Positions 49,579 to 59,870 are shown, numbered from the stretch's first letter. The stretch is 64,000 nt of DNA from Actinomycetes bacterium (GCA_025355665.1 JANXZF010000138.1:52232-116231); one strand, 5' to 3'. Notes: generated by a model from the letters alone, not told the origin. A program made the numbers and translations.

Positions 49579-50346
49579 ATGGACGCCATTGAAGGATTCA
49601 AAAGTAAGAGCGTAATTGTCACAGGCGCTGGCTCTGGCATCGGACGAGCCGCCGCAATTGAATTTGCCAAGCAGGGAGCCAGAGTCCTGGTCGCGGACAT
49701 CAACGAAAAGACGGCCAACGAAGTTGTTGCCGAGATACATGCTCGGGGTGGGGTCGCGGTCGCAGTGGCTGGCGATTTGAGCGATCAAAAAACGGTGGAA
49801 AAGGTAGTTAGTACGGCCATTCAAGTTCATGGTGGATTGGATGTGTTGGTCAACAACGCCGGAATTATGGACAGCATGAGCGCTAATGATGAAGTGAGTG
49901 TCGAAGAATGGGAACGAGTTCTTCGAGTTAATTTAACCGCGCCATTTTTGCTTTCTCGCGCCGCGTTGCCGCACATGCTTTCACAGGGGAAGGGCGCCAT
50001 CGTCAATACAACATCGGAGGCCGGACTGAGGGGGAGTTGCGCCGGAACGCCCTATACCGTCTCCAAACACGGGCTTATTGGACTTACGAAATCTGATGCG
50101 ATCATGTATCGCACCAGGGGGATTCGAGTTAATGCAGTGGCACCAGGTGGGACAAAAACCAACATTTCCGTGGTGCCGATTCCAGGAAATAAGGGTCCTG
50201 AAGTGATCGGGACCTATATGGGCAACGTGGGCAAGATGGCAGAAGCTTATGAAGTGGCGGCCGCCATCGTGTTTTTGGCTTCCGACCAAGCCAGTGACAT
50301 TACTGGAGTAGTTCTCCCGGTTGATGGTGGCTGGTCTGCGGTTTAA
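49579..50346 (+). CDS. SDR-family oxidoreductase (FabG-like)
   Basis: VTGAGSGIGRAAAIEFAKQGA; LVNNAGIMD; YTVSKHGLIGLT; GVVLPVDGGWS. Confidence 0.9.
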   Translation: MDAIEGFKSKSVIVTGAGSGIGRAAAIEFAKQGARVLVADINEKTANEVVAEIHARGGVAVAVAGDLSDQKTVEKVVSTAIQVHGGLDVLVNNAGIMDSMSANDEVSVEEWERVLRVNLTAPFLLSRAALPHMLSQGKGAIVNTTSEAGLRGSCAGTPYTVSKHGLIGLTKSDAIMYRTRGIRVNAVAPGGTKTNISVVPIPGNKGPEVIGTYMGNVGKMAEAYEVAAAIVFLASDQASDITGVVLPVDGGWSAV

Positions 50347-50353
50347 TTGACAA

Positions 50354-51061
50354 ATGGTTCCACTCGCGCTCTTCATCTTCATCATCGCGATAGATCGATT
50401 GGTGATGTCCGAGCGATGGCCGGCCTTCGATCCATTCCGTGCCTTATGGAGAAAATGGATGCCGCGAGCGAAGAATTTCTTAAGATCAGCGCCGGGCACG
50501 TTTACATACCTATTCGTACTGATAATCACTACATGGGTCTTGCAAACGTCGAGTAGCAAAGTCGCCCAGCAACTGCTTCTCGAACGCAGCACCAATTTGC
50601 ATCAACTCGTTCATGATCCCATGCGTGTGCTTTTCGGAAGCGCCTTCTGGGTGACGAATACGGGAGAACTCTTGTTTATGTTGCTTGCGTTCAGCTTCGC
50701 AGCAAGCCATGTGGAGCGGTGGATTGGGACGGCCCGCACGGCTAGCGTCTTCTTTTTCGGTCACGTCGGAGCGACTTTGATCGTGGCATTTTGGTTGTGG
50801 GCGTCATTGAATTTCACAATCGTAAAATCGCCGACTACGAGTGCAAGGGATGTTGGAGCAAGTTATGGATTGGCGGCCTTGGCGGCCCTGTTGACATACC
50901 GCGCTCCAACGCCGCGTAGATGGATCTTTATCGGGGCGATCGCACTTTTGCTGGCTATAACGCTTTCGATAGATCCATCTTTCACAAATTGGGGCCATGC
51001 TTTTGCCTTTGGGATTGGATTCCTAAGTTATCTCTTTATCCCTCGCAAAATTCGAGGTTAG
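50354..51061 (+). CDS. rhomboid-like membrane protein
   Basis: GASYGLAALAALL and NWGHAFAFGIGFL (Ser and His positions); multiple TM. Start uncertain. Confidence 0.55.
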   Translation: MVPLALFIFIIAIDRLVMSERWPAFDPFRALWRKWMPRAKNFLRSAPGTFTYLFVLIITTWVLQTSSSKVAQQLLLERSTNLHQLVHDPMRVLFGSAFWVTNTGELLFMLLAFSFAASHVERWIGTARTASVFFFGHVGATLIVAFWLWASLNFTIVKSPTTSARDVGASYGLAALAALLTYRAPTPRRWIFIGAIALLLAITLSIDPSFTNWGHAFAFGIGFLSYLFIPRKIRG

Positions 51062-52281
51062 ATCTTCCGTCGTCCCTTGGTAACAGGCATCTGGCTTATG
51101 GACGACGGTGCTTCGACCAGTGCTTGGATTGGCAATTCCGCTGCGCCGATCATTAGAAGGTTGGCACTTAATTTTCCAGGAATTACCACGACTTCCTCCT
51201 GCGAAGCAACGAGGGCGTGCTTTTGAAATTCGGCAAGGAGTCGTTCCCGATCGAATTTGAAAAGAGAGGCAAGGAAGCCGGAAAGTATGACGACCTGAGG
51301 ATTAAAAATATTCACGAGGTTGGCAACTCCAACCCCAAGGGCATCAATTTGATTTTGGAATTCAATGCTGGCTTCTCGTGATTCTGTGGACAGGATTGCC
51401 GCCTCCAATTCGTCTTCATTGGCAGCCTTTAGTTTGAGGACTTCTAGCAACTTATCGCGACGGACCGCCGATTCTAAGGTACCGACTAATCCCGAATGAT
51501 CTTCCACATCAGAATCGGAAATATGAACGTGACCCAATTCGCTTGCGTATCCGGTTGCTCCGCGCAGTTGTTTGCCGTCGATGACGACGCCTCCGCCGAC
51601 ACCGGTGCCTCCGAAGAGATACACAATGTCTTTGTATTTTCGCGCGCTTCCCATTGTGCGTTCGGCCAAACATCCCAGACTCGCGTCATTATCAATATAG
51701 ACAGGAAGATTCGCGAGTTTATTCAACATTGGCCCAAAAGGAGCGTTAATCCATTTAAAGGCAGGGGCGAAGCGAACAACGCCTTCGGCGACTCTTACTT
51801 GTCCAGGTATTGCAACGCCAATCCCGATGATTCGAGTACCCGGTGCAAGTTTTGCGCGTAGATGAATTATGAGGTCGTTGGCAATTTGTACCGCCATGAC
51901 GGGGGAGAGATTTGCCGGGTTTGGGCGTCGAGCTTTCATGAGAACTTGGCCCAATAAGTTCACAACTCCCACCGTGGTGGCATCTAGAGCCGTATTTACG
52001 GCAAATGCAACTACGTCGCCGCTCATCGAAACCATGACACTTGGGCGGCCAACTCCCGTTGGTCCCGCTGATTGCGATTCAAATACAAGTCCTAGAGATT
52101 TCAATTCCGCCACAAGATTTGAAATTGTCGTTCGGTTAAGTCCGGTGCTAGAGGTGAGTTGAGCACGAGAGAGAGTGCCGAATCTATGGAGTAGGCCAAC
52201 TACCGCCGAAAGATTGTGTTCACGAAGGTCTTCTCGATTGCGACCGCGATCTGAGTCCGTTGGCAGCAAGGAATTTGGCAC
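51058..52281 (-). CDS. xylR: ROK-family transcriptional repressor (XylR-like)
   Basis: LLHRFGTLSRAQLTSSTGLNRTTISNLVAELKSLGLV HTH; FGGTGVGGGVVIDGKQLRGATGYASELGHVHI; divergent from xylAB. Confidence 0.87.
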   Translation of the reverse strand: MPNSLLPTDSDRGRNREDLREHNLSAVVGLLHRFGTLSRAQLTSSTGLNRTTISNLVAELKSLGLVFESQSAGPTGVGRPSVMVSMSGDVVAFAVNTALDATTVGVVNLLGQVLMKARRPNPANLSPVMAVQIANDLIIHLRAKLAPGTRIIGIGVAIPGQVRVAEGVVRFAPAFKWINAPFGPMLNKLANLPVYIDNDASLGCLAERTMGSARKYKDIVYLFGGTGVGGGVVIDGKQLRGATGYASELGHVHISDSDVEDHSGLVGTLESAVRRDKLLEVLKLKAANEDELEAAILSTESREASIEFQNQIDALGVGVANLVNIFNPQVVILSGFLASLFKFDRERLLAEFQKHALVASQEEVVVIPGKLSANLLMIGAAELPIQALVEAPSSISQMPVTKGRRKI

Positions 52282-52309
52282 CGTACGCCTACCTTTCCTG
52301 ATTCGTCCA

Positions 52310-52362
52310 TTGACAGGTAAGCAACAATATAGTAAATTGTCAATTCAAACAACAAACTTACT
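52310..52362 (+). promoter_or_regulatory. xylAB promoter with overlapping imperfect operator
   Basis: TTGACA (52310-52315)-N17-TAAATT; inverted AGTAAATTGT (52331-52340) / ACAAACTTACT (52352-52362). Confidence 0.55.
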
Positions 52363-52377
52363 CCCAAGGAAAATACA

Positions 52378-53535
52378 ATGTCTCTGACTCCCACACGCGA
52401 GGACAAATTCACATTCGGCCTATGGACGGTCGGCTGGCAAGCCCGTGATCCATTCGGAGATGCAACGCGGGCAGCTCTTGATCCAGTCCGAACAGTTAAT
52501 GAATTGGCATCGCGTGGAGCCTACGGAGTGACATTTCACGACGATGATCTAATTCCATTCGGATCAAATGATTCTGATCGAGATGCCCACATTGCCCGTT
52601 TCAAGAAGGCATTGACAGAGACCGGAATGAAAATTCCTATGGCCACGACAAATCTTTTTTCTCATCCGATTTTTAAAGACGGCGCACTTACATCAAATGA
52701 TCGCGATATTCGTCGGTACGCCATTAAGAAAGTAATGCGAAATATAGATCTTGCCGTCGACCTAGGTGCCGAAATATATGTGTGCTGGGGTGGGCGCGAA
52801 GGAGCCGAGTCTGACGGAGCCAAGGATGCTTATGTCGCACTCGAGCGTTACCGCGAAGGTTTCAACATCTTGTCTCAGTTTGTTATCGATCGTGGATACA
52901 AGATCAAGTTTGCAATCGAACCCAAGCCCAATGAGCCACGTGGAGATATTTTCCTTCCAACTATCGGCCATGCAATTGCCTTTATTAACTCTCTTGACCA
53001 TCCAGAGATGGTTGGCGTGAATCCAGAAGTTGGACACGAGCAGATGGCCGGACTGAATTTCGTGCACGGAATCGCACAGGCGCTCTTTCATAAGAAGTTA
53101 TTCCACATTGACCTCAACGGTCAGCATGGTCCCAAGTTCGATCAGGATCTTGTCTTTGGGCATGGCGATTTGAAATCTGCGTTCTTTTTGGTCGATTTGC
53201 TTGAGCGTTATAACTACCAGGGTCCAAAGCATTTTGACTACAAACCCGCCCGTACTGAAGATGACAAAGGAGTTTGGGAGTCGGCAAGTGCAAATATGCG
53301 CACATACCTTGCGCTAAAGGAGCGTGCTTTGGCATTCCGAAATGACCCAAGGGTGAAGGCCGCGATGGTCGAGTCGCATATCGATCAATTAGCAGTTCCC
53401 ACACTTTCACAAGCCGAAAGTTGGAAGGACATCGAGAAGGATTCCATCGACGTTGACAGTGCCGGTGCGCGCGGCTATGGCTACGAAAAAATCGATCAGT
53501 TGGCTCTCGAGCATCTGATGGGAGTTCAAAGCTAG
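52378..53535 (+). CDS. xylA: xylose isomerase
   Basis: [82 protein letters not shown]. Confidence 0.95.
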   Translation: MSLTPTREDKFTFGLWTVGWQARDPFGDATRAALDPVRTVNELASRGAYGVTFHDDDLIPFGSNDSDRDAHIARFKKALTETGMKIPMATTNLFSHPIFKDGALTSNDRDIRRYAIKKVMRNIDLAVDLGAEIYVCWGGREGAESDGAKDAYVALERYREGFNILSQFVIDRGYKIKFAIEPKPNEPRGDIFLPTIGHAIAFINSLDHPEMVGVNPEVGHEQMAGLNFVHGIAQALFHKKLFHIDLNGQHGPKFDQDLVFGHGDLKSAFFLVDLLERYNYQGPKHFDYKPARTEDDKGVWESASANMRTYLALKERALAFRNDPRVKAAMVESHIDQLAVPTLSQAESWKDIEKDSIDVDSAGARGYGYEKIDQLALEHLMGVQS

Positions 53536-53538
53536 GCG

Positions 53539-54960
53539 ATGACAGTCCTAGACGAGAAATCACTTGTTGCCGGAGTAGATTCCTCAACCCAGTCAGTAAA
53601 GATAGTCATTCGCAATGCTCATACCGGCGAACTTGTTCGATCAGGTCGAGCAAACCATCCATCTGGGACTGAAGTCGACCCAGAGCATTGGTGGACTGCT
53701 CTTCAAGAAGCGATTGATATAGCTGGCGGCTTAGACGATGTTGCTGGAATCTCGATTGGTGGTCAGCAACACGGAATGGTTGCCCTGGATGAGTCGGGCG
53801 AAGTCATTCGTCCCGCACTTCTCTGGAATGACACGCGATCGGCAGAGGCCGCCGGTGAATTAAATGACGAGTACGAGAAACTACATGGCGGAGAACCGAT
53901 CTCGAATGCTGTCGGTTCTCGTTTAGTCGCTGCATTCACTGCGAGCAAAGTTCGCTGGTTAGCCGACCACGAACCCGATAACGCTTCGCGTCTAGCTGCC
54001 GTCGCGCTTCCGCACGACTGGTTGTCCTGGAAGCTCTCGGGATCGACAAATATTTCTGATATTTTCACCGATCGATCGGATGCTTCAGGTACTGGTTACT
54101 TTGATTCCGTGACTTCGCAATACCGTAGGGACATCTTGGCTCTTGCTTTGCGCGATGAACGCCAGATTGTTCTGCCCAAGGTCTTGGGGCCTTTTGACAT
54201 TGCATCGCGCACTCTGGGGGGAGTGGCGATCGGTGTTGGTTGCGGAGATAACGCAGGAGCCGCACTTGGTGTTGATACGCAAGCAGGCGACGTCATAGTG
54301 TCTCTCGGTACGTCGGGCACCGCCTTTTCCGTCTCCAAGACACCAACGCATGACAATCGCGGATTCGTCGCTGGATTCGCAGACGCCACAGGGCACTATC
54401 TTCCTTTGGTGTGCACGCTGAATGCTGCGAGGATTCTTGATGCAGGATCAAATATTTTGGGGCTTTCGCACAACGAATTCGGCGAACGAGCTTTATTGGC
54501 TGCTCCTGGTGCAGATGGACTCACCCTGTTGCCCTATTTTGAAGGGGAGCGAACACCGGATAGACCTTTCGCGACTGGCACGCTCACCGGACTCACGCTG
54601 CGCAATTCCACTCCAGAAAATATCGCCCGAGCAATGATCGAGGGAATGCTCTGTGGACTAGTTGATGCAGTCTCGCAATTGGAATCACAGGGAGTAGCGG
54701 TATCTCGAATTCTTATCATCGGCGGTGCGGCGAAAAATCCCGCTATCGCGCCGATCGCATCCTCGCTCTTTGGAAAGCCCGTCTATCTCCCGCAAGACGG
54801 GGAATATGTTGCCGATGGCGCCGCATATCAAATTGCATGGACGCTGATCGGCGCTCGACCGCAGTGGCAAAATTCGAAAATGGAAATGGTTGAATTGCCG
54901 GCAGATCCATCGATCATGGCGCGTTATCTGACCCTCGTCGATCGAACGAGTTCCTGGTGA
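53539..54960 (+). CDS. xylB: xylulokinase
   Basis: VAGVDSSTQSVKIVI; ISIGGQQHGMVALD; LLWNDTRSA; GCGDNAGAALGV; SLGTSGTAFSVS. Confidence 0.93.
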   Translation: MTVLDEKSLVAGVDSSTQSVKIVIRNAHTGELVRSGRANHPSGTEVDPEHWWTALQEAIDIAGGLDDVAGISIGGQQHGMVALDESGEVIRPALLWNDTRSAEAAGELNDEYEKLHGGEPISNAVGSRLVAAFTASKVRWLADHEPDNASRLAAVALPHDWLSWKLSGSTNISDIFTDRSDASGTGYFDSVTSQYRRDILALALRDERQIVLPKVLGPFDIASRTLGGVAIGVGCGDNAGAALGVDTQAGDVIVSLGTSGTAFSVSKTPTHDNRGFVAGFADATGHYLPLVCTLNAARILDAGSNILGLSHNEFGERALLAAPGADGLTLLPYFEGERTPDRPFATGTLTGLTLRNSTPENIARAMIEGMLCGLVDAVSQLESQGVAVSRILIIGGAAKNPAIAPIASSLFGKPVYLPQDGEYVADGAAYQIAWTLIGARPQWQNSKMEMVELPADPSIMARYLTLVDRTSSW

Positions 54961-55006
54961 TGAGAATTGCTTGCCCTATACCGTGCACGAGTCCTATTCT
55001 CTAATC

Positions 55007-55336
55007 ATGACCTACGCTTCCATCTTCGTTGCGCTGATTTTGGCTATGTGCGTTGCTCGAATAATTTTTCTAAATAAGGAAATAAAGACTTTGGACGCCG
55101 CGAGTTCCACATTTTCGGCCGTAGTTGAAGGTTGGCGTGCCTCGCCATTAAAAGGTGGGGTTGCAGTAGAGCACGAAATGCCTAAGGAGATTCAGGAGGC
55201 CTTAACTGAATTTGAATGGGCGAGCAATGCAAGGGATTCAAAGAAGGAAAGTCGAACAATTTGGGTAGGTGCTGCCGCGGTTTTGTTGATTGCTTTAGGT
55301 ACAGCATTGGTTGAGATATCGCATAATTCGTACTAA
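55007..55336 (+). CDS. uncharacterised small membrane protein (two TM)
   Basis: MTYASIFVALILAMCVARIIFL... and C-terminal WVGAAAVLLIALGTALVEI. Start 55007 preceded by TATTCT-N6. Confidence 0.6.
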   Translation: MTYASIFVALILAMCVARIIFLNKEIKTLDAASSTFSAVVEGWRASPLKGGVAVEHEMPKEIQEALTEFEWASNARDSKKESRTIWVGAAAVLLIALGTALVEISHNSY

Positions 55337-55515
55337 TTAACGGTGCATGCCTCGAAAAGAATTTGGTGAGTTGAACTGGGAATCCTGAATTTCATCCTCG
55401 GTTGCAGTTCCTGAGAGGAATTACTAGAGCATTCACAGGCAAATAAGCGGGAGGATTGGTTTAACTCAGGAAATTCAGCATTCTTGCAATTCCCAGTGGC
55501 TGTAAGGTGGAAATT

Positions 55516-56259
55516 ATGAAGCAACTTATTGTGTTCGATCTAGATGGCACCTTGGCCGAAAGCAAGTCAGATCTGGACTCGGACATGGTCTCCCTTCTGG
55601 ATGCACTTCTTCGCGTGGCAAAGGTCGCGATCATTTCAGGAGGGGATTGGCCGCAATTTGAAAAGCAGATTCTTTCCCATAACTTTGCGTCCGAAGGTTT
55701 GGTCAATCTTTCATTGCTGCCCGCGTGCGGAACAAAGTTTTACAGTTACACGTCTGGATGGATGCCGATTTACTCCGAGGATCTCACTCCTGCCGAGAAA
55801 AAAGAGATTATCTCTTCCCTCAAGGTCGCCTCAGAACTCTTGGGTTTCGTTCCAGCCAAGGCGTGGGGCGAAGTCATTGAGGACAGAGGAAGTCAGATCA
55901 CATATTCTGCGTTGGGCCAGAACGCACCGCTTGCACAGAAGAAGGCATGGGATCCAGATTTCTCCAAGCGGAAGCAAATGCAAACATTGCTGGCAAAGTC
56001 GATTCCAAAATTTTCCGTTCGTCTTGGTGGAACTACTTCGGTAGATGTGACAAGGGCCGGTATAGATAAGGCCTACGGAATAGGCAAACTTGTCGAGATC
56101 CTATGCATACGAAAAGGCGAGATGATCTTCGTGGGTGATGCCATCTTCCCGGGTGGCAATGATTACCCCGTTAAGGAAGCTGGAGTCGATTCAATTGAAG
56201 TTCGTGACTCCACTGAAACCAAAAGAGTTATAGCTGCAATTACTGCCTGTCTTACTTAG
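55516..56259 (+). CDS. HAD-superfamily (IIB, phosphomannomutase-like) hydrolase
   Basis: LIVFDLDGTLAESKSDLD; IISGGDWPQFEKQI; FVGDAIFPGGNDYPVKEAGVDSIEV. Confidence 0.8.
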   Translation: MKQLIVFDLDGTLAESKSDLDSDMVSLLDALLRVAKVAIISGGDWPQFEKQILSHNFASEGLVNLSLLPACGTKFYSYTSGWMPIYSEDLTPAEKKEIISSLKVASELLGFVPAKAWGEVIEDRGSQITYSALGQNAPLAQKKAWDPDFSKRKQMQTLLAKSIPKFSVRLGGTTSVDVTRAGIDKAYGIGKLVEILCIRKGEMIFVGDAIFPGGNDYPVKEAGVDSIEVRDSTETKRVIAAITACLT

Positions 56260-56695
56260 TTTCTCCATGTACGACAAGGACTGGACACTTTGCGTGCTCT
56301 GCGCATGCAGAACTTACGGATCCTAGGAGCAGACTCGCAAATCCGCCTAAGCCGCGTGACCCAACGATCAACATTTCTGCGTCTTTGCTTGCATCAAGGA
56401 GGACGAATGTGGGATGTCCTTGGCTAATACTTCCTTGCAGGTCCGTGGGTCGGACTTTTCCAAAGACTTCTTCCAAAGATGCGTTGAGAATTTCCTTGGC
56501 GACCTGATCTGGCTTCCAGTCCAATGGTAGTCCCCCTTCTAAACCAAATATGATCGGGTACTCCCAAGCAACTATTGCGTGAATCGTCGCACCTACAGAC
56601 GGCGCCAAACGCGCAGCCCACTTGAGTGCTGCCTTAGATGCTTCTGAGCCGTCTACTCCAACGACTATCTGATTACCTGAATTGCTGTCCATCAT
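56252..56695 (-). CDS. universal stress protein
   Basis: VVGVDGSEASKAALKWAARLA; LIVGSRGLGGFASLLLGSVSSACAEHAKCPVLVV. Confidence 0.93.
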   Translation of the reverse strand: MMDSNSGNQIVVGVDGSEASKAALKWAARLAPSVGATIHAIVAWEYPIIFGLEGGLPLDWKPDQVAKEILNASLEEVFGKVRPTDLQGSISQGHPTFVLLDASKDAEMLIVGSRGLGGFASLLLGSVSSACAEHAKCPVLVVHGETK

Positions 56696-56873
56696 CGCGA
56701 CCTTTCCGAGTGCGGCAAATCTTCACTTCAACTTTAGACCTGCTAACCAGAGTTCGATAGGACACATTGAGCGTGAGATCGGTGACTTTTGAGTACTAAC
56801 GCTCGCGCCTTTGGATTCTCGGCGCACTATTTTGTAACTGCGGAGAGGCCTACATTGAAAAAAGGAAAAGAAA

Positions 56874-57323
56874 ATGGCCACCAAAGAAATACAAATCAAA
56901 AGACCAACAGTTCTTCGCCCACTGATGGATCTCCCAATCCTCATGGACTGGTTCGACGATTTTGTTCCCTTTAGTTTTTCGCTTCGAAACGAAGACACTC
57001 ATCCGATTAAGATCGAAGAGTTCGTGAGGGACAATGAACTCACGGTACGAGCTGAGTTGCCAGGAGTCGATCCCGAAAAGGACATTGCAGTCACCGTTGG
57101 CGAAGGAAGTTTGACAATCAAAGGGGAGCGTCGCGAGGAGCATAAGGGCGCGGAAAGGTCAGATTTTCATTACGGCAGTTTTATCCGCTCGATTGCACTT
57201 CCAAATGGAACTGATGAAAAGGGCGTTCATGCCACGTATAAGGACGGCATCCTTGAGGTCAAAGTGCAAATTCAACCAGTCGTGAACAAAACGATCAAAG
57301 TGAAGGTGGATCGAATCAAATAG
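56874..57323 (+). CDS. Hsp20 / alpha-crystallin small heat-shock protein
   Basis: VRAELPGVDPEKDIAVTVGEGSLTIKGERREE; GSFIRSIALPNGTDEKGVHATYKDGILEVKV. Confidence 0.93.
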   Translation: MATKEIQIKRPTVLRPLMDLPILMDWFDDFVPFSFSLRNEDTHPIKIEEFVRDNELTVRAELPGVDPEKDIAVTVGEGSLTIKGERREEHKGAERSDFHYGSFIRSIALPNGTDEKGVHATYKDGILEVKVQIQPVVNKTIKVKVDRIK

Positions 57324-57352
57324 TCTGAATCGTCTTCCGACGTCGGATGCTT

Positions 57353-57592
57353 CTAAAAGGAAACCAGCGCGTCAGCAGTCGCAATAAGCGTTTGTACTGA
57401 TTGTGCTCTTGAAAAATAAGCCTCTGCAACGGCTTGTTCGCCCGGGAAATGGATGACAACTTCATCCAGTTTTTGCGGATCAAATGTGCATGACGGCCAG
57501 CAGGGGTGGTTACTCCAGTGAGAAGGGATGTCTGCAGTGGCTCTAAATGAGTACGGAAGAAGTCCGCATTGGCGAAGGTTCGTATCCGTCAT
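57353..57592 (-). CDS. degenerate WhiB-like protein (tentative)
   Basis: SCTFDPQKLDEVVIHFPGEQAVAEAYFSRAQSVQTLIATADA. F-x2-A-x5-L sits where Wbl proteins have C-x2-C-x5-C. Confidence 0.3.
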   Translation of the reverse strand: MTDTNLRQCGLLPYSFRATADIPSHWSNHPCWPSCTFDPQKLDEVVIHFPGEQAVAEAYFSRAQSVQTLIATADALVSF

Positions 57593-57742
57593 TATGGAAC
57601 TTTGAAGAGGGAAAAAACCAATAAGGAGATCGCTGAAGACCTAGATTTCAGCGAGTCTCTCATTTGTCAAGAAACCGTTCAAATTTATCGAAAGTTGGGG
57701 ATTACAGGCCGCAAGCAATTGACGGCCGAAAAAAATCGATAG
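57547..57742 (+). pseudogene. LuxR-type HTH gene with frameshift in an A6 tract
   Basis: Frame 1 MSTEEVRIGEGSYPSLWNFEEGK; next frame TNKEIAEDLDFSESLICQETVQIYRKLGITGRKQLTAEKNR*. Removing one A of 57612-57617 joins them as EEGKTNKEIAEDL. Confidence 0.65.
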
Positions 57743-58737
57743 AACTGCTGAGCAGTTGAAAGCATAGCCATTGTTGATTCGGCTCCTTGATTCTGATTTG
57801 GGCCGTGATCATGCAGACCATCAAAACCGCCACCTGTTTCGGGATTGAGCATTGCAACTCCTACGTCGTTATCGCCAAGAAACCAGAGCCACGCACTTTC
57901 GATTTCTTTTAACCACCTTGAGTCACCGGTGATCTTCCAGGCGCGCGACGATGCATCTGCAATTGCGGCAATTTCGATGGGTTGCTGATCAAACTGCGTT
58001 TCAAGTTCATCGGGACCTCGCCCACCAACCGGAGTCGGCGAGAAATGTCCGTTCCGCGTTTCAATTGTTAAAAGAAATGTGAGCATTTTTAGGCCACTTT
58101 TGATGAGAGTGTCATGTCCGAGTGCTTCACCTATAATCATCGCTGCCTCGGTGAGAGAGGCGTTACTGTAACCAAGTCGCGTCTCCGGCCAGTACCAATC
58201 TGCAGAAATCTGAAGTTGAAGACGTGGCTCGGCTTCGTACAAAATATTTCGTGCAGCGCTCTCTTCGGGTAATTCGAGAAGTATTTCTCCGGCTCCAAGT
58301 GCTGCAAAGGAAATGGCCCGTAGATCTGGTGAAGGGGTTTTAGAAAGTCTGCGAAATCCGTCTAACGCGGCCGCCCTCTGAGACGCAATTGGCGCGTGGA
58401 TTGCTGCGAAACCAAGACCCCAGCATGCCCGTCCCCACCAATCTCCCGAAGCTGGTTCGTCCGTCCAATTTCCAGTGTCGTCCATGCGATTATGGCATCG
58501 TCCCTCCTCTGAAATCGCAGACAGTGTGAAATTTAGATATGTGTTAAGCATTCCTTCCGCAGTCGCGTCGAGTTGTGGCTCTCGACATAAGAACAATAGG
58601 CCCCTCGCCACGTCGTCGACGCAGTAACCATGTTCGGGTCTTGGTTCATGCAAGAGCGCATGTTCGTATAGCCCCAATGACGTGGTCAGTCGCTCGAGGT
58701 GAACTAGCGATGGTTTATCTATGTCTCTTATAGTCAT
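57685..58737 (-). CDS. glycoside hydrolase/alpha-alpha-barrel-like protein in glycan cluster
   Basis: HGYCVDDVARGLLFLCREP; RMDDTGNWTDEPASGDWWGRACWGLG; ATGA-linked to the upstream GT4 gene. Confidence 0.6.
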   Translation of the reverse strand: MTIRDIDKPSLVHLERLTTSLGLYEHALLHEPRPEHGYCVDDVARGLLFLCREPQLDATAEGMLNTYLNFTLSAISEEGRCHNRMDDTGNWTDEPASGDWWGRACWGLGFAAIHAPIASQRAAALDGFRRLSKTPSPDLRAISFAALGAGEILLELPEESAARNILYEAEPRLQLQISADWYWPETRLGYSNASLTEAAMIIGEALGHDTLIKSGLKMLTFLLTIETRNGHFSPTPVGGRGPDELETQFDQQPIEIAAIADASSRAWKITGDSRWLKEIESAWLWFLGDNDVGVAMLNPETGGGFDGLHDHGPNQNQGAESTMAMLSTAQQFYRFFSAVNCLRPVIPNFR

Positions 58738-59870
58738 GCCACCGCACTTGTTCTAATAAGGGATTTCGCTAATTGCACGTAACGGGTGGCAACGGCGGGC
58801 CAGAGCAGTTTTGGTGCCATATGCGCGGCGCGCTGCGACATATCCTGTGCGAGATCGGGATTACTCAGGATTCTTCTAATTGCAGCAGCGATCGCTTCAG
58901 GGTCTTGATGAGGGACCAAAATCCCGACTCCTCGTGCGAGAAGCTCGGCGGCGTGCGGAAAATCGGTCGCTATCACGGGACGGCGAGCTGCAACGGCTTC
59001 GATGAGTACGCCGGAAGTGACTTGCTGAGTTGAGTCATAGGGAAGCAGTACGACTGAGGCGGAAGGCGCCAATGCCGCAAGTGTCTTATTGCTTAGATAT
59101 TCGGGAAGCAGTTCCACGCAATTCTCCAGTCCCAACTCGTGAATCCGGGATTGTAGATATTCCCGATATGCCTCGCCCTCTCGTTCAAAAACTTTTGGAT
59201 GAGTGCGTCCCGCCACAACATATCGGGGCATTGGAATTAAATCTCGAAGGTTGGCCATAGCCTCGATTCCCCATTCGATTCCCTTTCCCGGGCCGATCAA
59301 TCCCCATGTCAGGATCATCGGGGGATTATCGGAATTTCGGCTCCTCGCGATGGGAAAAGTTGGGGAACCGTGTGGGATTGTATATATCTTTTTCGGGTCG
59401 ACGAAGTATTGAGTGAGTAGAAGATGGCGCGCTGACTCGCTCATGGTGACAATCGCTGTTGATTTCCTACAAATGTCGGTCATCACTTCACGTTGACGCC
59501 ATGTCGGATATGCGAGCACTGTATGTAAGATCGTCAAAGAAGGGATGCGCAGATTGTCGAGGATCTTAATTACTTCCTCGCCATCCTCTCCACCGTAGAT
59601 GCCAAACTCATGCTGTATCACGGCAATATCTTTGGTGTTCAATTTTCTAAGGGTCATCCTCATTGACATTTCATCCCCAGAAATGATGTTGGCGACCACT
59701 TCTGGTCTGGATCCATGGAAGTCATTGTCGTTAGAGGATTCAAGGAGGCGAAATACGGAGGCCGAATGCGAATTGAGATTTGAAATCGCCTTCACGAGCG
59801 ACCGATTAAAAGTGGCAATTCCGCATCGGGTAGGTGGGTAAGTACTCACAAATCCAAATCGAATGTCCAT
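58734..59870 (-). CDS. GT4-family glycosyltransferase
   Basis: MDIRFGFVSTYPPTRCGIATFNRSLVKAI; LTWGLIGPGKGIEWGIEAMANL; SGVLIEAVAARRPVIATDFPHA. Confidence 0.88.
   Translation of the reverse strand: MDIRFGFVSTYPPTRCGIATFNRSLVKAISNLNSHSASVFRLLESSNDNDFHGSRPEVVANIISGDEMSMRMTLRKLNTKDIAVIQHEFGIYGGEDGEEVIKILDNLRIPSLTILHTVLAYPTWRQREVMTDICRKSTAIVTMSESARHLLLTQYFVDPKKIYTIPHGSPTFPIARSRNSDNPPMILTWGLIGPGKGIEWGIEAMANLRDLIPMPRYVVAGRTHPKVFEREGEAYREYLQSRIHELGLENCVELLPEYLSNKTLAALAPSASVVLLPYDSTQQVTSGVLIEAVAARRPVIATDFPHAAELLARGVGILVPHQDPEAIAAAIRRILSNPDLAQDMSQRAAHMAPKLLWPAVATRYVQLAKSLIRTSAVA

Noticed and set aside
56760-56820. HAIR (HspR-type) operator upstream of hsp20
   Set aside because: Only one half-site-like TTTGAGT is present; the second half does not match CTTGAGT-N7-ACTCAAG.
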